Shown here: positions 44,119-54,001 of the stretch, one piece after another
Position numbering within the stretch: the stretch's first letter is position 1
How the letters are laid out: every line of letters begins with the position of its first letter
Source of the DNA: an uncultured Clostridium sp.
Lineage (GTDB): Bacteria; Bacillota; Clostridia; Lachnospirales; Lachnospiraceae
DNA length: 64,000 bases
Assembly: GCA_947644195.1 (NCBI GenBank)
Contig: CANRZB010000012.1
Location: 1 to 64,000 of the forward strand
Direction of reading: 5' to 3'
Notes under the pieces: model-generated
Databases searched by the model: none
Told to the model about the DNA's origin: nothing
What the model saw: the letters and a program-made list of their open reading frames with translations, nothing else
Program-made: the position numbers and the translations under genes

Positions 44119-46720
44119 TTACTCCTCATTTATTTTTTCTGTCTCCTTATGAATAAACTCTTTTACCGCTTTTTTTAACAAATCCATTTCAACCGGCTTG
44201 GCTAAATGGATATTCATCCCCGCTTGTAACGCCTCTTTTTCATCTTCCGCAAAAGCGTTCGCCGTCATTGCAAAAATAGGAATCTCCGTGGCATCTTTTC
44301 TATCTAGCGCTCTAATCGCCCTGGTTGCATCATAACCGTTCATAACCGGCATCTGCACATCCATGAGAATGGCGTCAAATTCCCCTTCTGCCGATTCTGT
44401 AAAACACTCCACTACCAACTGGCCATTTTCGGCAATTTCACAACTGGCACCCTCGATCGACAAAATTTCGGAAAGAATTTCCGCATTGATTTCATTATCC
44501 TCTGCAGCCAGAAAATGCAGACCCTGTAAAATATTTTTTTCCTCTGGCTCTGAATCTACGTCTTTCCCGGATTCTTCCTTTTGAATCTCCATTACCTTTT
44601 CTTTCAGATCGGAAACAAAAATTGGTTTTACAATTCCTCCCGTATATCCAAACCGTAGAATCTCCTCTATATCATCCAAAGAGTCTTCATTATGGTCGGT
44701 CATCAGTAAGAGAATCGTTGTTTCTGGCAGAGCTTTCCGAATTCTTCCTGCCATTTGTGCACTGCTGGCATCCTGGGAGTTCCAATCAAGCAAAACCAGC
44801 TGATAACTGCTGTCCATACTAGCGACATCCTCTATCTTCTGCAGGGCTTCCTCCGCCTGAAGTGCGATATCAGTCACGATTCCCATATCTCCCATAAACG
44901 TCTGAATATTTTTAATTTCCTGCACATTCTCATCCACAGACAGGATACGGGAGATTCCACTTTTTTCCCAGAACATCTTATCTGCTTGACTTTCGGATAT
45001 TCTGAGCTCAATTTCTACTCGGAATAGACTTCCCTGATCAATCTCACTGAATACTTCAATCGTTCCTCCCATCAATTCCACTATATTTTTGGTAATCGCC
45101 ATTCCAAGTCCGGTGCCCTGCACCTTATTCGTCGTACTGTTTTCCGCCCTCGTAAAGACATCAAAAATAGTCTTTAAATAATCTTTCGTCATTCCATAGC
45201 CGTCGTCTTCCACTTCAATCCGAATACGCTCAAACTGGCTGGAATGTTGCTTCAAGCCAATAATTCGGAACCAGATATTTCCTCCCTCCTGCGTATACTT
45301 GACCGCATTGGAGAGCAGATTAATCAGAATTTGGTTAATTCTTGTCTCATCGCCCAGAAGGTATTCATGTTTCATATCCATTATTTCTACATGAAATTCC
45401 TGTCCCTTGGCGCTCGCCATCGGACGAACGATGGCATCGATAGAAGACACCAAACTATTTAATGCAAACTCCTCTTTGGCTAGCACTACTTTTCCGCTTT
45501 CAATTTTGGAAACCTCCAAGATATCATTAATCAAGCTAAGCAAATGTTGTCCCGATGCCATTATCTTTTTCGTATATTCCCGCACCTTATCGGGATTTTC
45601 CGCATCCTTTTCCAGCAGAGTGGTAAAACCAATCACAGCATTCATCGGTGTGCGGATATCATGGGACATATTCGATAAAAACATGGTCTTGGCATTACTG
45701 GCAAGCTGCGCTGCATGTAACGCCTCTGTCAGCTCTTTGTTATACCGTTCCCGTTCCGCTTCCCGCTCCCGAATCACTTTTCTCTGTTGCCGCTGATTGA
45801 GAGAATACAGAATACAACACAGAGCAAATGCGCTCATCATCATGGCCACAACTATAAAAATATTATAGTTGACCGTCTTTCCCTCCTGTTGGATCGCCTC
45901 TCTTGGCACATATCCAATCAGACAGATGGTGCCTTTATTTACCATCCATATAAAATTCAGTGAACTTTTCCCCCGTATATCATGATAAAACATGATATTG
46001 TTTCTTTCCTTCACACAATTTTCAATTTCTTTTCGTAAATCCTGCTCATGAATATTATTCGCCCGGTAAAAATCCTCTAAATTCAAGTGCCCTGCATTAC
46101 GCTCCCCCATCCCCTTTGGTTTCAGCACAAATCGCTGCGTTTACGCATCCATAATATAGAGCATGGCTTTTTTGTTGTAGAATCCCTCAGGGAGTGACTT
46201 ATCCAAAGAGTCATACGTGTATTCGACATAAAGCGTACCAATCTCCTTGCCTTCTTTCGCCACAGGACATTTCATGGAATAAGCCCAGGTTCCCATATAA
46301 TTCAAATAGGAACTAGAAATTTCCAGGCCATCTATCATTTCACTCCAAACAGGGTCTATTCCCTCCTCGGAAAAAACCTCCCCTGTATTGGATATTCCTT
46401 TCCTCTTTCCGGTAGCAATCCATGAAACTTTTACCATGGTTTGATTTTTCTGATAAGAGCGTATATAAGCCTCCGGGTCGTCCACCATAGCGATTTCCTG
46501 TGCCATAAGCATCTGAAATTCCGCTTCCTTGTTCCAAATGGACTCAATGGTACATTTAATTAAGTCCAGGTTTTCATTAAGGTTCTGAATTGCGGCTTGG
46601 GACATTTCCCTGGAAGTTTTTTGGGACACCAGAAAAACAATACTCCCAAAAAAACAAAACACTAATCCAAAAAAACTTTCTGTCTGCTTTGTATGTCATT
46701 ATTTTTTTCTTCATCTTCAT
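44119..46720 (-). pseudogene. Hybrid sensor histidine kinase, disrupted by a frameshift and an in-frame stop
   Basis: Read together the frames encode a ~860-residue protein: membrane helix, extracellular sensor domain, second helix, HisKA (NMSHDIRTPMNAVIGF), HATPase (LINLLSNAVKYT, GTGLGMAI), a degenerate receiver and an intact receiver (AAEDNEIN, MDVQMPVMNGYDATRA). Two lesions split it. First, the ATG frame from 46720 and the sensor frame are joined only by removing one base from an A7 run at 46648-46654. Second, a TAA at 46141-46143 sits in frame inside the sensor (MDA-stop-TQRFVLKPKG). The kinase half (44119-46128, GTG start) could still be made, but it would lack most of its sensor. Confidence 0.82.
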
Positions 46721-46977
46721 TTACCAACATTCATTGCCTGATTATAACAGTTTACTATTGATTGATCCTTGATACATAGTATGCAAATCATATCTGCATG
46801 GTCATTCAAATCACCTATTTCTCTTTTCGTGAAATCTGCCGTTTTTATAACAGAAATAATAACAGATCATTTCCTCTTTTTCAATCATTTTTCAATCATT
46901 TTCCAAGCATTTGCCAACATTTATTAGACTCTCCCAAAGGCTCTCCACAAATCCATCTTTTTATCTCACTTTTGCTA
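46721..46977. other. Divergent intergenic region
   Basis: This region lies between the disrupted kinase and the sensor-HD-GYP gene. It contains the phrase TTTTTCAATCATTT twice in tandem near 46877-46903 and ATAACAGA twice near 46847-46866, which may be operator-like direct repeats. No gene is seen. The plus-strand promoter follows at 46978. Confidence 0.5.
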
Positions 46978-47006
46978 TTGTCTTTCCCTGTATTCACTTA
47001 TATAAT
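46978..47006 (+). promoter_or_regulatory. Promoter for the sensor-HD-GYP gene
   Basis: TTGTCT and TATAAT are separated by exactly 17 bp. The -10 is about 100 nt upstream of the ATG, and the RBS AGAAAGGA is about 8 nt before the ATG. Confidence 0.7.
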
Positions 47007-47106
47007 AGGATTTAGAAGAAATAAACCAGAATAGCACGAAAGCAATACAGCCTATTAAAACCGTATAAATATATACAGGCGTAATAATTGCCAGAAAGGA
47101 CTGTAT

Positions 47107-49095
47107 ATGGAAAAGCAAAAAATCATTGGCGTATGCGTTACCAGTATACATAAAATTACAATACACAAACTTTTGGCAGCTTTGGGAACGGAAGCTGAAA
47201 AATATGGTTATTCCCTGCACATTTTTGCCCCGTTTTCGGATTTATATCATGGCTCCAAAAGTGATATTGCAGAACAGAAAATTTTCGATTTGGTTCCTTT
47301 TGACCGAATCTGCGCTTTAATCCTGTTCAGCGAAATCATTAAATCAGAACAGGTACTAAAAGCACTTGCCAAAAAAGGACTGGAGTCAGAAATCCCTGTA
47401 TTAAACATCAAAGGAACTTTCGAGGATACGTGTAATATCCGCTATGATGCCGAATCTGCCCTGGCTGATATTATCCGACATGTCATTGAGCACCACCAAT
47501 GCAAACGTATTAATTTCATGGCGGGCATCCGAGGTAACTCCGTATCGGAAAAAAGAATCCAGATCTATCGAAAAGTTATGGCAGAATATGGCTATCCGGT
47601 AGAAGAAGACCGAATAGGTTACGGTGAATTCTGGACCATTCCTGCCAGAAAAGCAACACAAAAATTCCTCGATTCCCCATTGCCAGTCCCGGATGCCATT
47701 ATCTGTGCGAATGACGCCATGGGAATCGCCGTATGTGACTATCTGGCAGAGCAGGGATTACGTGTACCGGAGGATATCATCGTTACCGGACTTGGCGGAC
47801 TACAGGAACGGGAATACCATACCCCGCTTTTGACAACAGCGGTCTACGATCCCGTAAAAACAGGAACTGCGATTATGGAGCAGTTAAACGGTATGCTGCG
47901 GGGCGAAATCTCCTATCACGAGGATATTCGAATCCCCTGCAAAACGGTGTACACGGCCTCCTGTGGTTGTGCCATCCACGAAAAGCAGAAGACGGAAAAC
48001 CGCCTGGTTGCTCTCTTTTCCATGACGGAACAGGAACGGGCATACCGCCATGCTACCTATGAATTTACTACTTATGTCAATTCTGAAACAACATTGCAGG
48101 CGTTAGAAAAACATTTGCCGGATTATATTCAGGAACCGGGGCTGACCGGAGTAAACCTATACCTTCATACTGACTTTGTATCACTGGCAGGTTTTCCCAT
48201 CCCGCCTGACACAGACGCTCCTTTGATTCTGTTGAAACATATGACAGAACAGGAGCAATCCCTGTCGCTTCTTCCACGCTCACTCCAGGAACTTTGGACA
48301 AGCCCTGAGGAAACGTTTGAGGATGCGCCGCAGCTCTTGACCATTCCACTCAATATTCTGGACGACTCTTTTGGTTTTCTTACCTTAGAATACCATAGTG
48401 ACCGAATCCTTCACGAATGTTTATATGAGTTGGTCATGACTCTGAGCCATCTCCTGGATCATATTAAAAAAAGAATGGAGCTGCTGCGAACAAACCAACA
48501 GGTAAATGACGTTTCCGAACAGACGATCCAGTCCCTGGCAGAGATTGTAGAAGCAAAATCCGAATTTACCGGACTTCATGTAAAGCGTGTTTCGGAATAT
48601 ACACGAATTCTGGCGGAAGCCATGGGCTATTCCCCAGAAGAAGTAAACAATATTCGTATCGCATCCATGATGCATGATATCGGCAAGATCAATATTCCAG
48701 CAGAAATTCTGGAAAAACCAGGAAAATTAACACCAGATGAGTTTGAAATAATCAAAACACATACCAAAGAAGGGGAACGTTTGTTGCGCAACACTCCCGG
48801 TAAGATCATGGAAACTGCCAAAATCATTGCCCTGGAACACCACGAAAAATGGAACGGAACGGGATATATGGGCCGGAGCGGACAGGAAATCCACCAGGAT
48901 AGCCGCATCGTTGCGCTGGCAGATGTTTTTGATGCTCTTGTCAGTAAACGGCCATACAAGAAACCGTTTTCGAATGAACGGGCCAGGGAAATTATCATTG
49001 GCGACCGAGGAACTCACTTCGACCCAGATGTGGTGGATGCATTTGTGGATACGTTCGATCAGTTTCGAGAGATTCATGCAAGATATCCAGACTAA
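47107..49095 (+). CDS. LacI-like sensor fused to GAF-like and HD-GYP domains (c-di-GMP phosphodiesterase)
   Basis: This 662-residue protein has a LacI/periplasmic-binding-protein-like ligand domain (about residues 5-285; PDAIICANDAMGIAVCDYLA, PEDIIVTGLGG) without a helix-turn-helix. TASCGCA follows, then a GAF-like region, and a C-terminal HD-GYP domain: MMHDIGKINIPAEIL (about residue 518), HHEKWNGTGYMG and LADVFDALVSKRPYK. It should hydrolyse c-di-GMP in the cytoplasm in response to a ligand. The protein at 10391-12289 has the same layout with a GGDEF output. No signal peptide or membrane segment is seen. Confidence 0.93.
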   Translation: MEKQKIIGVCVTSIHKITIHKLLAALGTEAEKYGYSLHIFAPFSDLYHGSKSDIAEQKIFDLVPFDRICALILFSEIIKSEQVLKALAKKGLESEIPVLNIKGTFEDTCNIRYDAESALADIIRHVIEHHQCKRINFMAGIRGNSVSEKRIQIYRKVMAEYGYPVEEDRIGYGEFWTIPARKATQKFLDSPLPVPDAIICANDAMGIAVCDYLAEQGLRVPEDIIVTGLGGLQEREYHTPLLTTAVYDPVKTGTAIMEQLNGMLRGEISYHEDIRIPCKTVYTASCGCAIHEKQKTENRLVALFSMTEQERAYRHATYEFTTYVNSETTLQALEKHLPDYIQEPGLTGVNLYLHTDFVSLAGFPIPPDTDAPLILLKHMTEQEQSLSLLPRSLQELWTSPEETFEDAPQLLTIPLNILDDSFGFLTLEYHSDRILHECLYELVMTLSHLLDHIKKRMELLRTNQQVNDVSEQTIQSLAEIVEAKSEFTGLHVKRVSEYTRILAEAMGYSPEEVNNIRIASMMHDIGKINIPAEILEKPGKLTPDEFEIIKTHTKEGERLLRNTPGKIMETAKIIALEHHEKWNGTGYMGRSGQEIHQDSRIVALADVFDALVSKRPYKKPFSNERAREIIIGDRGTHFDPDVVDAFVDTFDQFREIHARYPD

Positions 49096-49118
49096 TCCTC
49101 ATTTTCGTCCATCCAATG

Positions 49119-49152
49119 AATATAAGCCATCCTTCGATGGATGGCTTATATT
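49119..49152. terminator. Hairpin between convergent genes
   Basis: AATATAAGCCATCC pairs perfectly with GGATGGCTTATATT around a 6-nt loop, between the sensor-HD-GYP gene and the convergent AAA/DUF1703 gene. No T-run follows on either strand, so it may be a weak terminator or an RNA-stabilising hairpin. Confidence 0.5.
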
Positions 49153-49186
49153 GCAAATTCGTGCACTAAAATCTCATAAATCTGAT

Positions 49187-50848
49187 CTACCCAATCAACA
49201 CCTCTTTCCCCCGAAAAGCAAAACCATATCTCCGTATACTATCTTTTTTGATCCCCTGATCCAGCAAGACCTGTTCATACTTTTTCTCTGCAATCTGCCG
49301 CAGTGCCGCCTGCACAGTATCCTCCAGATCACCTTCTTTTTTGGGATTATACACCTTAAATTCCAAAATAATGCCGTCATCTTCAGGCTTTAATGGACGT
49401 AACATAACATCATAACGTCCAAACCCACTTTCCCGGTTAGAAGTCACTTCATACCTGCCCTTAAGTTCAACCAGCAATCCCAGGACAAAACCATGATAAA
49501 ACCGTTCCGGAGTTTTCGCAGATGGTTTTTCCCCTCCATCAAAAGAACTGAACATCGACTCCGCAACCTGCGTCATATATTCATTCATGGATTCCAGATC
49601 CGCATTTAACAGAGACTGTACGAAATCATTATAATCCTCACTTTTGTTAAACCAACTATTGACCATGGTTTCAAACATTTTCCGTACTTCGTAATTGGTT
49701 AGTTCTAATTCAAAAATATCCCCCTGAATATCCACTGTTTTTAAATATCCACTGGCAAATAACAAACTCCATACTGCACTTTCCCCACTTCCATCTAATT
49801 GATTAAATACCATTTCTTCATCTATCTCACTATGAATCGAGGATCCCTGCAGCAAATCTTCAAACTTCATCTTAATTTTTCGGTTTCCTGCCCGGATCAA
49901 ACTGCCTACCAATCCATTAGAACTGGTATTGGCCCAGTATGTTTTTAGTTTTCCCTCATCCAAAAAACTAATAATTGACCATGGATTATAAATATCACTC
50001 AAATTCCCAATGGTAAACCCGTCATACCACATTTTTACCTCCGTTTTATTTGTCAGGCAAAATTCATCCATTGCCGCAAATACTTCTGCCTCTGTGAATC
50101 CAAAATAAGAAGCATATAAATCAGACGTCATTGTAATTACTTTTAAATTATTCAAATCTGAAAACATTGATTCTTTACTTACTCTGGTAATCCCTGTCAT
50201 TACCGCCCGCTCCATAAACGGATTTGTCTTAAAAGTATTATTAAATAACGCTCTGGTAAATGCCACAAGATCTTCCCAATATCCACTGACATAAGCCTCC
50301 TGCAACGGTGTGTCATATTCGTCTAGCAAAATAATAGTTTTCCTTCCGTAATAACGATGTAAATAGTTGCACATATTTCGAATCGCCACTGACGCATCTA
50401 CCTCATCCATATCCGAGCAGACGTTATCCCAATATCTCCGTTCCTGATTTGTTAGGATATCACTTTTTCTCACATATTCAAATTGCACATATACTTCTGC
50501 AATCAACTGACAAATTGCACGTTTTGCTGCTGGAAAATCCTTTTGTTTGACACCGGCAAAAGAGAGAAACAGAACTGGATATTTCCCTTGCAATTCTCGA
50601 AACTTCTGCACTTTCCAGATAGCCAGATTTTGAAAAAGATCTCCCTGTCCTTCATATTTATTACTAAAGAACCGTTCCAGCATATTCATATTTAAGGTTT
50701 TACCAAATCGCCTGGGCCTGGTAATCAAAGTAACTTCATCATTGCTATCCCACCACTCTTTAATCAATCCTGTTTTATCCACATAAAAACAATCATTGCT
50801 GATTAATTTCTCAAAATCCTGTATGCCAATTGCAACTGTCCTTGCCAT
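49187..50848 (-). CDS. AAA-ATPase-like protein with PD-(D/E)xK domain (DUF1703)
   Basis: This 553-residue protein belongs to a family common in gut Firmicutes and Bacteroidetes. The N-terminal AAA_ATPase-like domain (PF09820) shows FYVDKTGLIKEW and a Walker A-like TRPRRFGKTLNM (about residues 43-54), with a Walker B-like strand in ILLDEYDTPLQEAYVSGY. The C-terminal PDDEXK_9-like domain shows GRYDVMLRP and GIILEFKVY. It is often multicopy; its biological role is not established, and it has been linked to mobile DNA or nucleic-acid processing. It appears intact. Confidence 0.92.
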   Translation of the reverse strand: MARTVAIGIQDFEKLISNDCFYVDKTGLIKEWWDSNDEVTLITRPRRFGKTLNMNMLERFFSNKYEGQGDLFQNLAIWKVQKFRELQGKYPVLFLSFAGVKQKDFPAAKRAICQLIAEVYVQFEYVRKSDILTNQERRYWDNVCSDMDEVDASVAIRNMCNYLHRYYGRKTIILLDEYDTPLQEAYVSGYWEDLVAFTRALFNNTFKTNPFMERAVMTGITRVSKESMFSDLNNLKVITMTSDLYASYFGFTEAEVFAAMDEFCLTNKTEVKMWYDGFTIGNLSDIYNPWSIISFLDEGKLKTYWANTSSNGLVGSLIRAGNRKIKMKFEDLLQGSSIHSEIDEEMVFNQLDGSGESAVWSLLFASGYLKTVDIQGDIFELELTNYEVRKMFETMVNSWFNKSEDYNDFVQSLLNADLESMNEYMTQVAESMFSSFDGGEKPSAKTPERFYHGFVLGLLVELKGRYEVTSNRESGFGRYDVMLRPLKPEDDGIILEFKVYNPKKEGDLEDTVQAALRQIAEKKYEQVLLDQGIKKDSIRRYGFAFRGKEVLIG

Positions 50849-50990
50849 GATTCCCGCCTCCCCCGATTGATCTTTAATCTAATAACGGCTTCCAATGAAA
50901 TCTCTATATACTAACCTTTTATTCCAGATACAAACGTAACATCTTTTATTCTATCGTAAGTTTACCACAGCCAGATATTTTTTACCATCG

Positions 50991-52283
50991 TTACTTTGCC
51001 AGTACACTAGACCGCTTTACCTCATACAAAGCCTTTCCCTCTTTTCTCGCAATTTCTGCCAAATCCTCATACTCCGGTTTTGATTTCGTAACTCCATATC
51101 CCGTCCCGGTTTTGACCCGAACAGGCCCACATTCTGTCTCCACGATTTCCGTTTCGCACGCCAACGTGTAACGCGTCAATTCTGCTCTGCGAACTCCCCA
51201 GGTCGTCGTATGTCTCAACATTAGTGCCAAAAGCGTATCCACCTCCGTCTCCCTACACAGGCAAACCAGCTTATTCCCCGGACGGTTTTTCTTCATATTA
51301 ATACTTTCCAGAAAAACATCTAATGCCCCATGTTCCCGCAGCAATTCACAGGCAAATGCAATATCTTCCCCGCACATATCATCTAGATTGCAGGACAGCT
51401 CCACAATCTGCTCCCTCTGTCCAGCAGAACTTTCTCCCAGAAATGCCCGAATACAATTTGCCTGCGGAAAGTCCTTCCGCCCCATACCATATCCCGTCTT
51501 CTCTATCCTCATTACCGGCATCCTGCCATAGGTGTTCTGGAAATATTGCAGCAACGCTGCCCCCGTCGGTGTACAGAGTTCCCCGCGTATTTCCCCCTGA
51601 TAGACGGGAGCCCCTTGCAAAAGAAATGCCGTAGCCGGTGCAGGCACCGGTAATATTCCATGGGCACAATGCACTTCTCCAAACCCTGTATTGACCGCTG
51701 ACACAATGACCTCATCCACTGCCAGCCGTTCCATCAGCCAACAGACATTTAGCACATCTGCAATGGCATCTTTCATTCCCACTTCATGAAAGTGAATTTC
51801 CGATACCGGCTGCCCATGGGCATGGCTTTCCGCTGCTGCAATCTGTAGATACACCGCCTTGGCATGTTCCTGCACTGTATGCGAAACCGGATACTTTTCA
51901 ATCATAGCGCATACCTCTGCCAGCGTAGCATGGTGATGATGTTTCTCTCCATGGACGTGTCTATGACCTTCTTGCGCATGTCCATGGCACTCCCTTTCCT
52001 CACAAGGAACTACATGGGTGTGTCCATGAAGTTCACTTGCATGAGTGTGTCCTGCCTGCCCATATTCCATTTCCTCACTGCCGTCTAACAACACCTTCAT
52101 ATAGGTTCCCTGCACACCACATTTCTCCATTTTTTCGGGCACAATGCGAATCCCCCGTTCCTCATTGCTCATAACCCGGCAAAACTCCGCTTTATCTTCT
52201 TCTCCCAACAATTCATACAATGCCGCAGCTAACATATCTCCTGCTGCCCCCATATTACATTCCAAATATAATGTTTTTCCCAT
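50991..52283 (-). CDS. larC: Nickel insertion protein LarC
   Basis: This 430-residue protein matches LarC, which inserts nickel into the sulfur-containing pyridinium cofactor of lactate racemase in a CTP-dependent reaction. It opens LYLECNMGAAGDMLAAALYE, has a His-rich segment (about residues 78-125, rich in HGHTH and HHHH, likely nickel-binding), and then MKDAIADVLNVCWLMERL, LSCNLDDMCGEDIAFACELL and KPEYEDLAEIARKEG. In Lactobacillus plantarum larC is split into larC1 and larC2 joined by programmed frameshifting; here it is one uninterrupted frame. The RBS GGAGG stands before the ATG. Confidence 0.95.
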   Translation of the reverse strand: MGKTLYLECNMGAAGDMLAAALYELLGEEDKAEFCRVMSNEERGIRIVPEKMEKCGVQGTYMKVLLDGSEEMEYGQAGHTHASELHGHTHVVPCEERECHGHAQEGHRHVHGEKHHHHATLAEVCAMIEKYPVSHTVQEHAKAVYLQIAAAESHAHGQPVSEIHFHEVGMKDAIADVLNVCWLMERLAVDEVIVSAVNTGFGEVHCAHGILPVPAPATAFLLQGAPVYQGEIRGELCTPTGAALLQYFQNTYGRMPVMRIEKTGYGMGRKDFPQANCIRAFLGESSAGQREQIVELSCNLDDMCGEDIAFACELLREHGALDVFLESINMKKNRPGNKLVCLCRETEVDTLLALMLRHTTTWGVRRAELTRYTLACETEIVETECGPVRVKTGTGYGVTKSKPEYEDLAEIARKEGKALYEVKRSSVLAK

Positions 52284-52381
52284 AACTTCCTCCGTTCCTA
52301 TCTATCACAACATGCACCCAACACCATCTGCTGTGCCAAATCCATCAACGGACTCTCCGATCCGTCTCACACCGCATCTGG

Positions 52382-53146
52382 TTATTTTGCCATTTGATTG
52401 ATCATGCTGGCGCTATAAGCGGCACCAAATCCGTTATCAATATTAACTACCGTCACACCACTGGCACAGGAATTCAACATGGATAGCAAAGCGGACAGGC
52501 CACCAAAATTAGCACCATAACCTACACTGGTAGGCACAGCTATAATCGGACAATTTGTCAGACCTCCGATCACGCTGGGTAGCGCCCCCTCCATCCCTGC
52601 CACCACGATAATAACCCTGGCACGCATCAGCGTATCCGCATGTGCCAATAATCGGTGTATCCCGGATACTCCTACATCATAGAGACGTACCACCCGGTTC
52701 CCCAATACCTCTGCAGTCAGAGCAGCTTCTTCACAGACCGGCAGGTCGCTGGTTCCCCCGGAAGCAACTACAATATTTCCGGTTAATTCCCTGGTCCTGT
52801 CCCAATGAACAACACCGGTATGGGAAATCTCATCATAATACAGCTCCTCTTCCGAAGGCAGATGTTCTCGGACATACTCTGCCGCCTCCGGTTTCATACG
52901 AGATACCAGAATATTGACAGCGCCTTGTTTTAACATACTGCTTACAATCCCTAGAATCTGTTCTGGTGTCTTACTCTGTCCATAAATAACCTCCTGTACT
53001 CCCTGTCGAAGTTCCCTGTGATGATCCACCTTGGCATATCCAAGTTCTTCAAAGGGCTGCAACTTCAACTGTAACACTGCCTCTGAAACTTCGATCGTCC
53101 CCTGTTTCACTTCCTCCAACAATTGAATCATTTCTGCCTCATTCAT
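52382..53146 (-). CDS. larB: Cofactor biosynthesis protein LarB
   Basis: This 254-residue protein matches LarB, which carboxylates nicotinic acid adenine dinucleotide in the first step of nickel-pincer cofactor synthesis. The C-terminal AIR-carboxylase-like (PurE-like) domain is seen in VASGGTSDLPVCEEA, VVAGMEGALPSVIGGL, VPTSVGYGANFGGLSALLSM and NIDNGFGAAYSASMI. The N-terminal helical region (about residues 1-90) is of normal length. The start has GGAGG 5 nt upstream. A gap of 98 bp separates it from larC on the same strand. Confidence 0.95.
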   Translation of the reverse strand: MNEAEMIQLLEEVKQGTIEVSEAVLQLKLQPFEELGYAKVDHHRELRQGVQEVIYGQSKTPEQILGIVSSMLKQGAVNILVSRMKPEAAEYVREHLPSEEELYYDEISHTGVVHWDRTRELTGNIVVASGGTSDLPVCEEAALTAEVLGNRVVRLYDVGVSGIHRLLAHADTLMRARVIIVVAGMEGALPSVIGGLTNCPIIAVPTSVGYGANFGGLSALLSMLNSCASGVTVVNIDNGFGAAYSASMINQMAK

Positions 53147-53175
53147 ATCTTCCTCCCCACAAAACCTGTTCTAAT

Positions 53176-53949
53176 TTACTGCGGAATCTCCTCCGCCTTA
53201 CGACATTTTTTCTCCAATATAACCCTTGGGAACCACGGACGGAGCATAGCACGAATCCTGTCCAGATTTTCCTGGGCAAACTCCTTCTGGCGTTCCTCTA
53301 TTTCCAACGCTGCCGTTCCCTGTTCATAGCGAAATAATCGAATACGGAAATTACGAAATCCCATTTCTTCTAAAAGGGCTTCTGCCTGCTCTACACGGTT
53401 TAAATCCTTCTCCAAAATTTCATGCCCCGTCGCAATCCGGGTTGCCAGACAGGCGTAGGATGGTTTTCGATACGTAAACAAGCCCGCCTCTTTGGATAAT
53501 CGACGCACCTCTGCTTTGGCGATGCCACATATCCGCAAAGGCGATAGAATTCCCAATTCTGCCAGTACCCTCATTCCCGGTCGCTCCTCTTGCTCATCCG
53601 ATGCATTTGTTCCATCAATCACACAGGAATATCCATCGTTATGTGCCTGCTGGCAGATAGCTGTCATTAGCCGTTGTTTGCAATAATAACACCGATCTGC
53701 CGGATTGGAGCGAACCGGATCCTCACTCAGTATGTCACAGCTTATTTTGTACAATCCGATTCCTAACTGCTCCGCAATTCGAATGGCATCCTGATATTCA
53801 AATTCCGGCTGAAACTGACTACTCAAATAGTAGGCCCGCACATCACAACCATATTGCAACGCTGCATAGAGTAAATAGGCAGAATCCGTTCCCCCGGAAA
53901 ACGCAAGCGCACACTTATTATGTTCTGCAAAAAATTCTTTTAACTGCAT
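53176..53949 (-). CDS. larE: ATP-dependent sacrificial sulfur transferase LarE
   Basis: I start at the ATG at 53949 (257 residues), 3-4 nt after GGAGGGAG; a TTG eight codons earlier precedes this RBS. The PP-loop motif is FSGGTDSAYLLYAAL (about residues 19-33). The sulfur-donor Cys region reads DRCYYCKQRLM (about residues 81-91), and DGTNASDEQEERPGMR follows. LarE adenylates and then sulfurates the LarB product. Some LarE proteins sacrifice one Cys; others use a three-Cys cluster. CYYCK supplies two Cys close together, and a third conserved Cys appears in PSYACLATRI, so a cluster-type LarE is possible. Confidence 0.94.
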   Translation of the reverse strand: MQLKEFFAEHNKCALAFSGGTDSAYLLYAALQYGCDVRAYYLSSQFQPEFEYQDAIRIAEQLGIGLYKISCDILSEDPVRSNPADRCYYCKQRLMTAICQQAHNDGYSCVIDGTNASDEQEERPGMRVLAELGILSPLRICGIAKAEVRRLSKEAGLFTYRKPSYACLATRIATGHEILEKDLNRVEQAEALLEEMGFRNFRIRLFRYEQGTAALEIEERQKEFAQENLDRIRAMLRPWFPRVILEKKCRKAEEIPQ

Positions 53950-54001
53950 GTTCTCCCTCCTAAGTAGGACCAAATTTCCAATAAATAAAAACGATCCACT
54001 G

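Noticed and set aside
49187-50848. Considering the AAA/DUF1703 gene as part of the uvrB-linked island.
   Set aside because: It is more than 6 kb away behind ordinary signalling genes and belongs to a family that is widely scattered in gut genomes.
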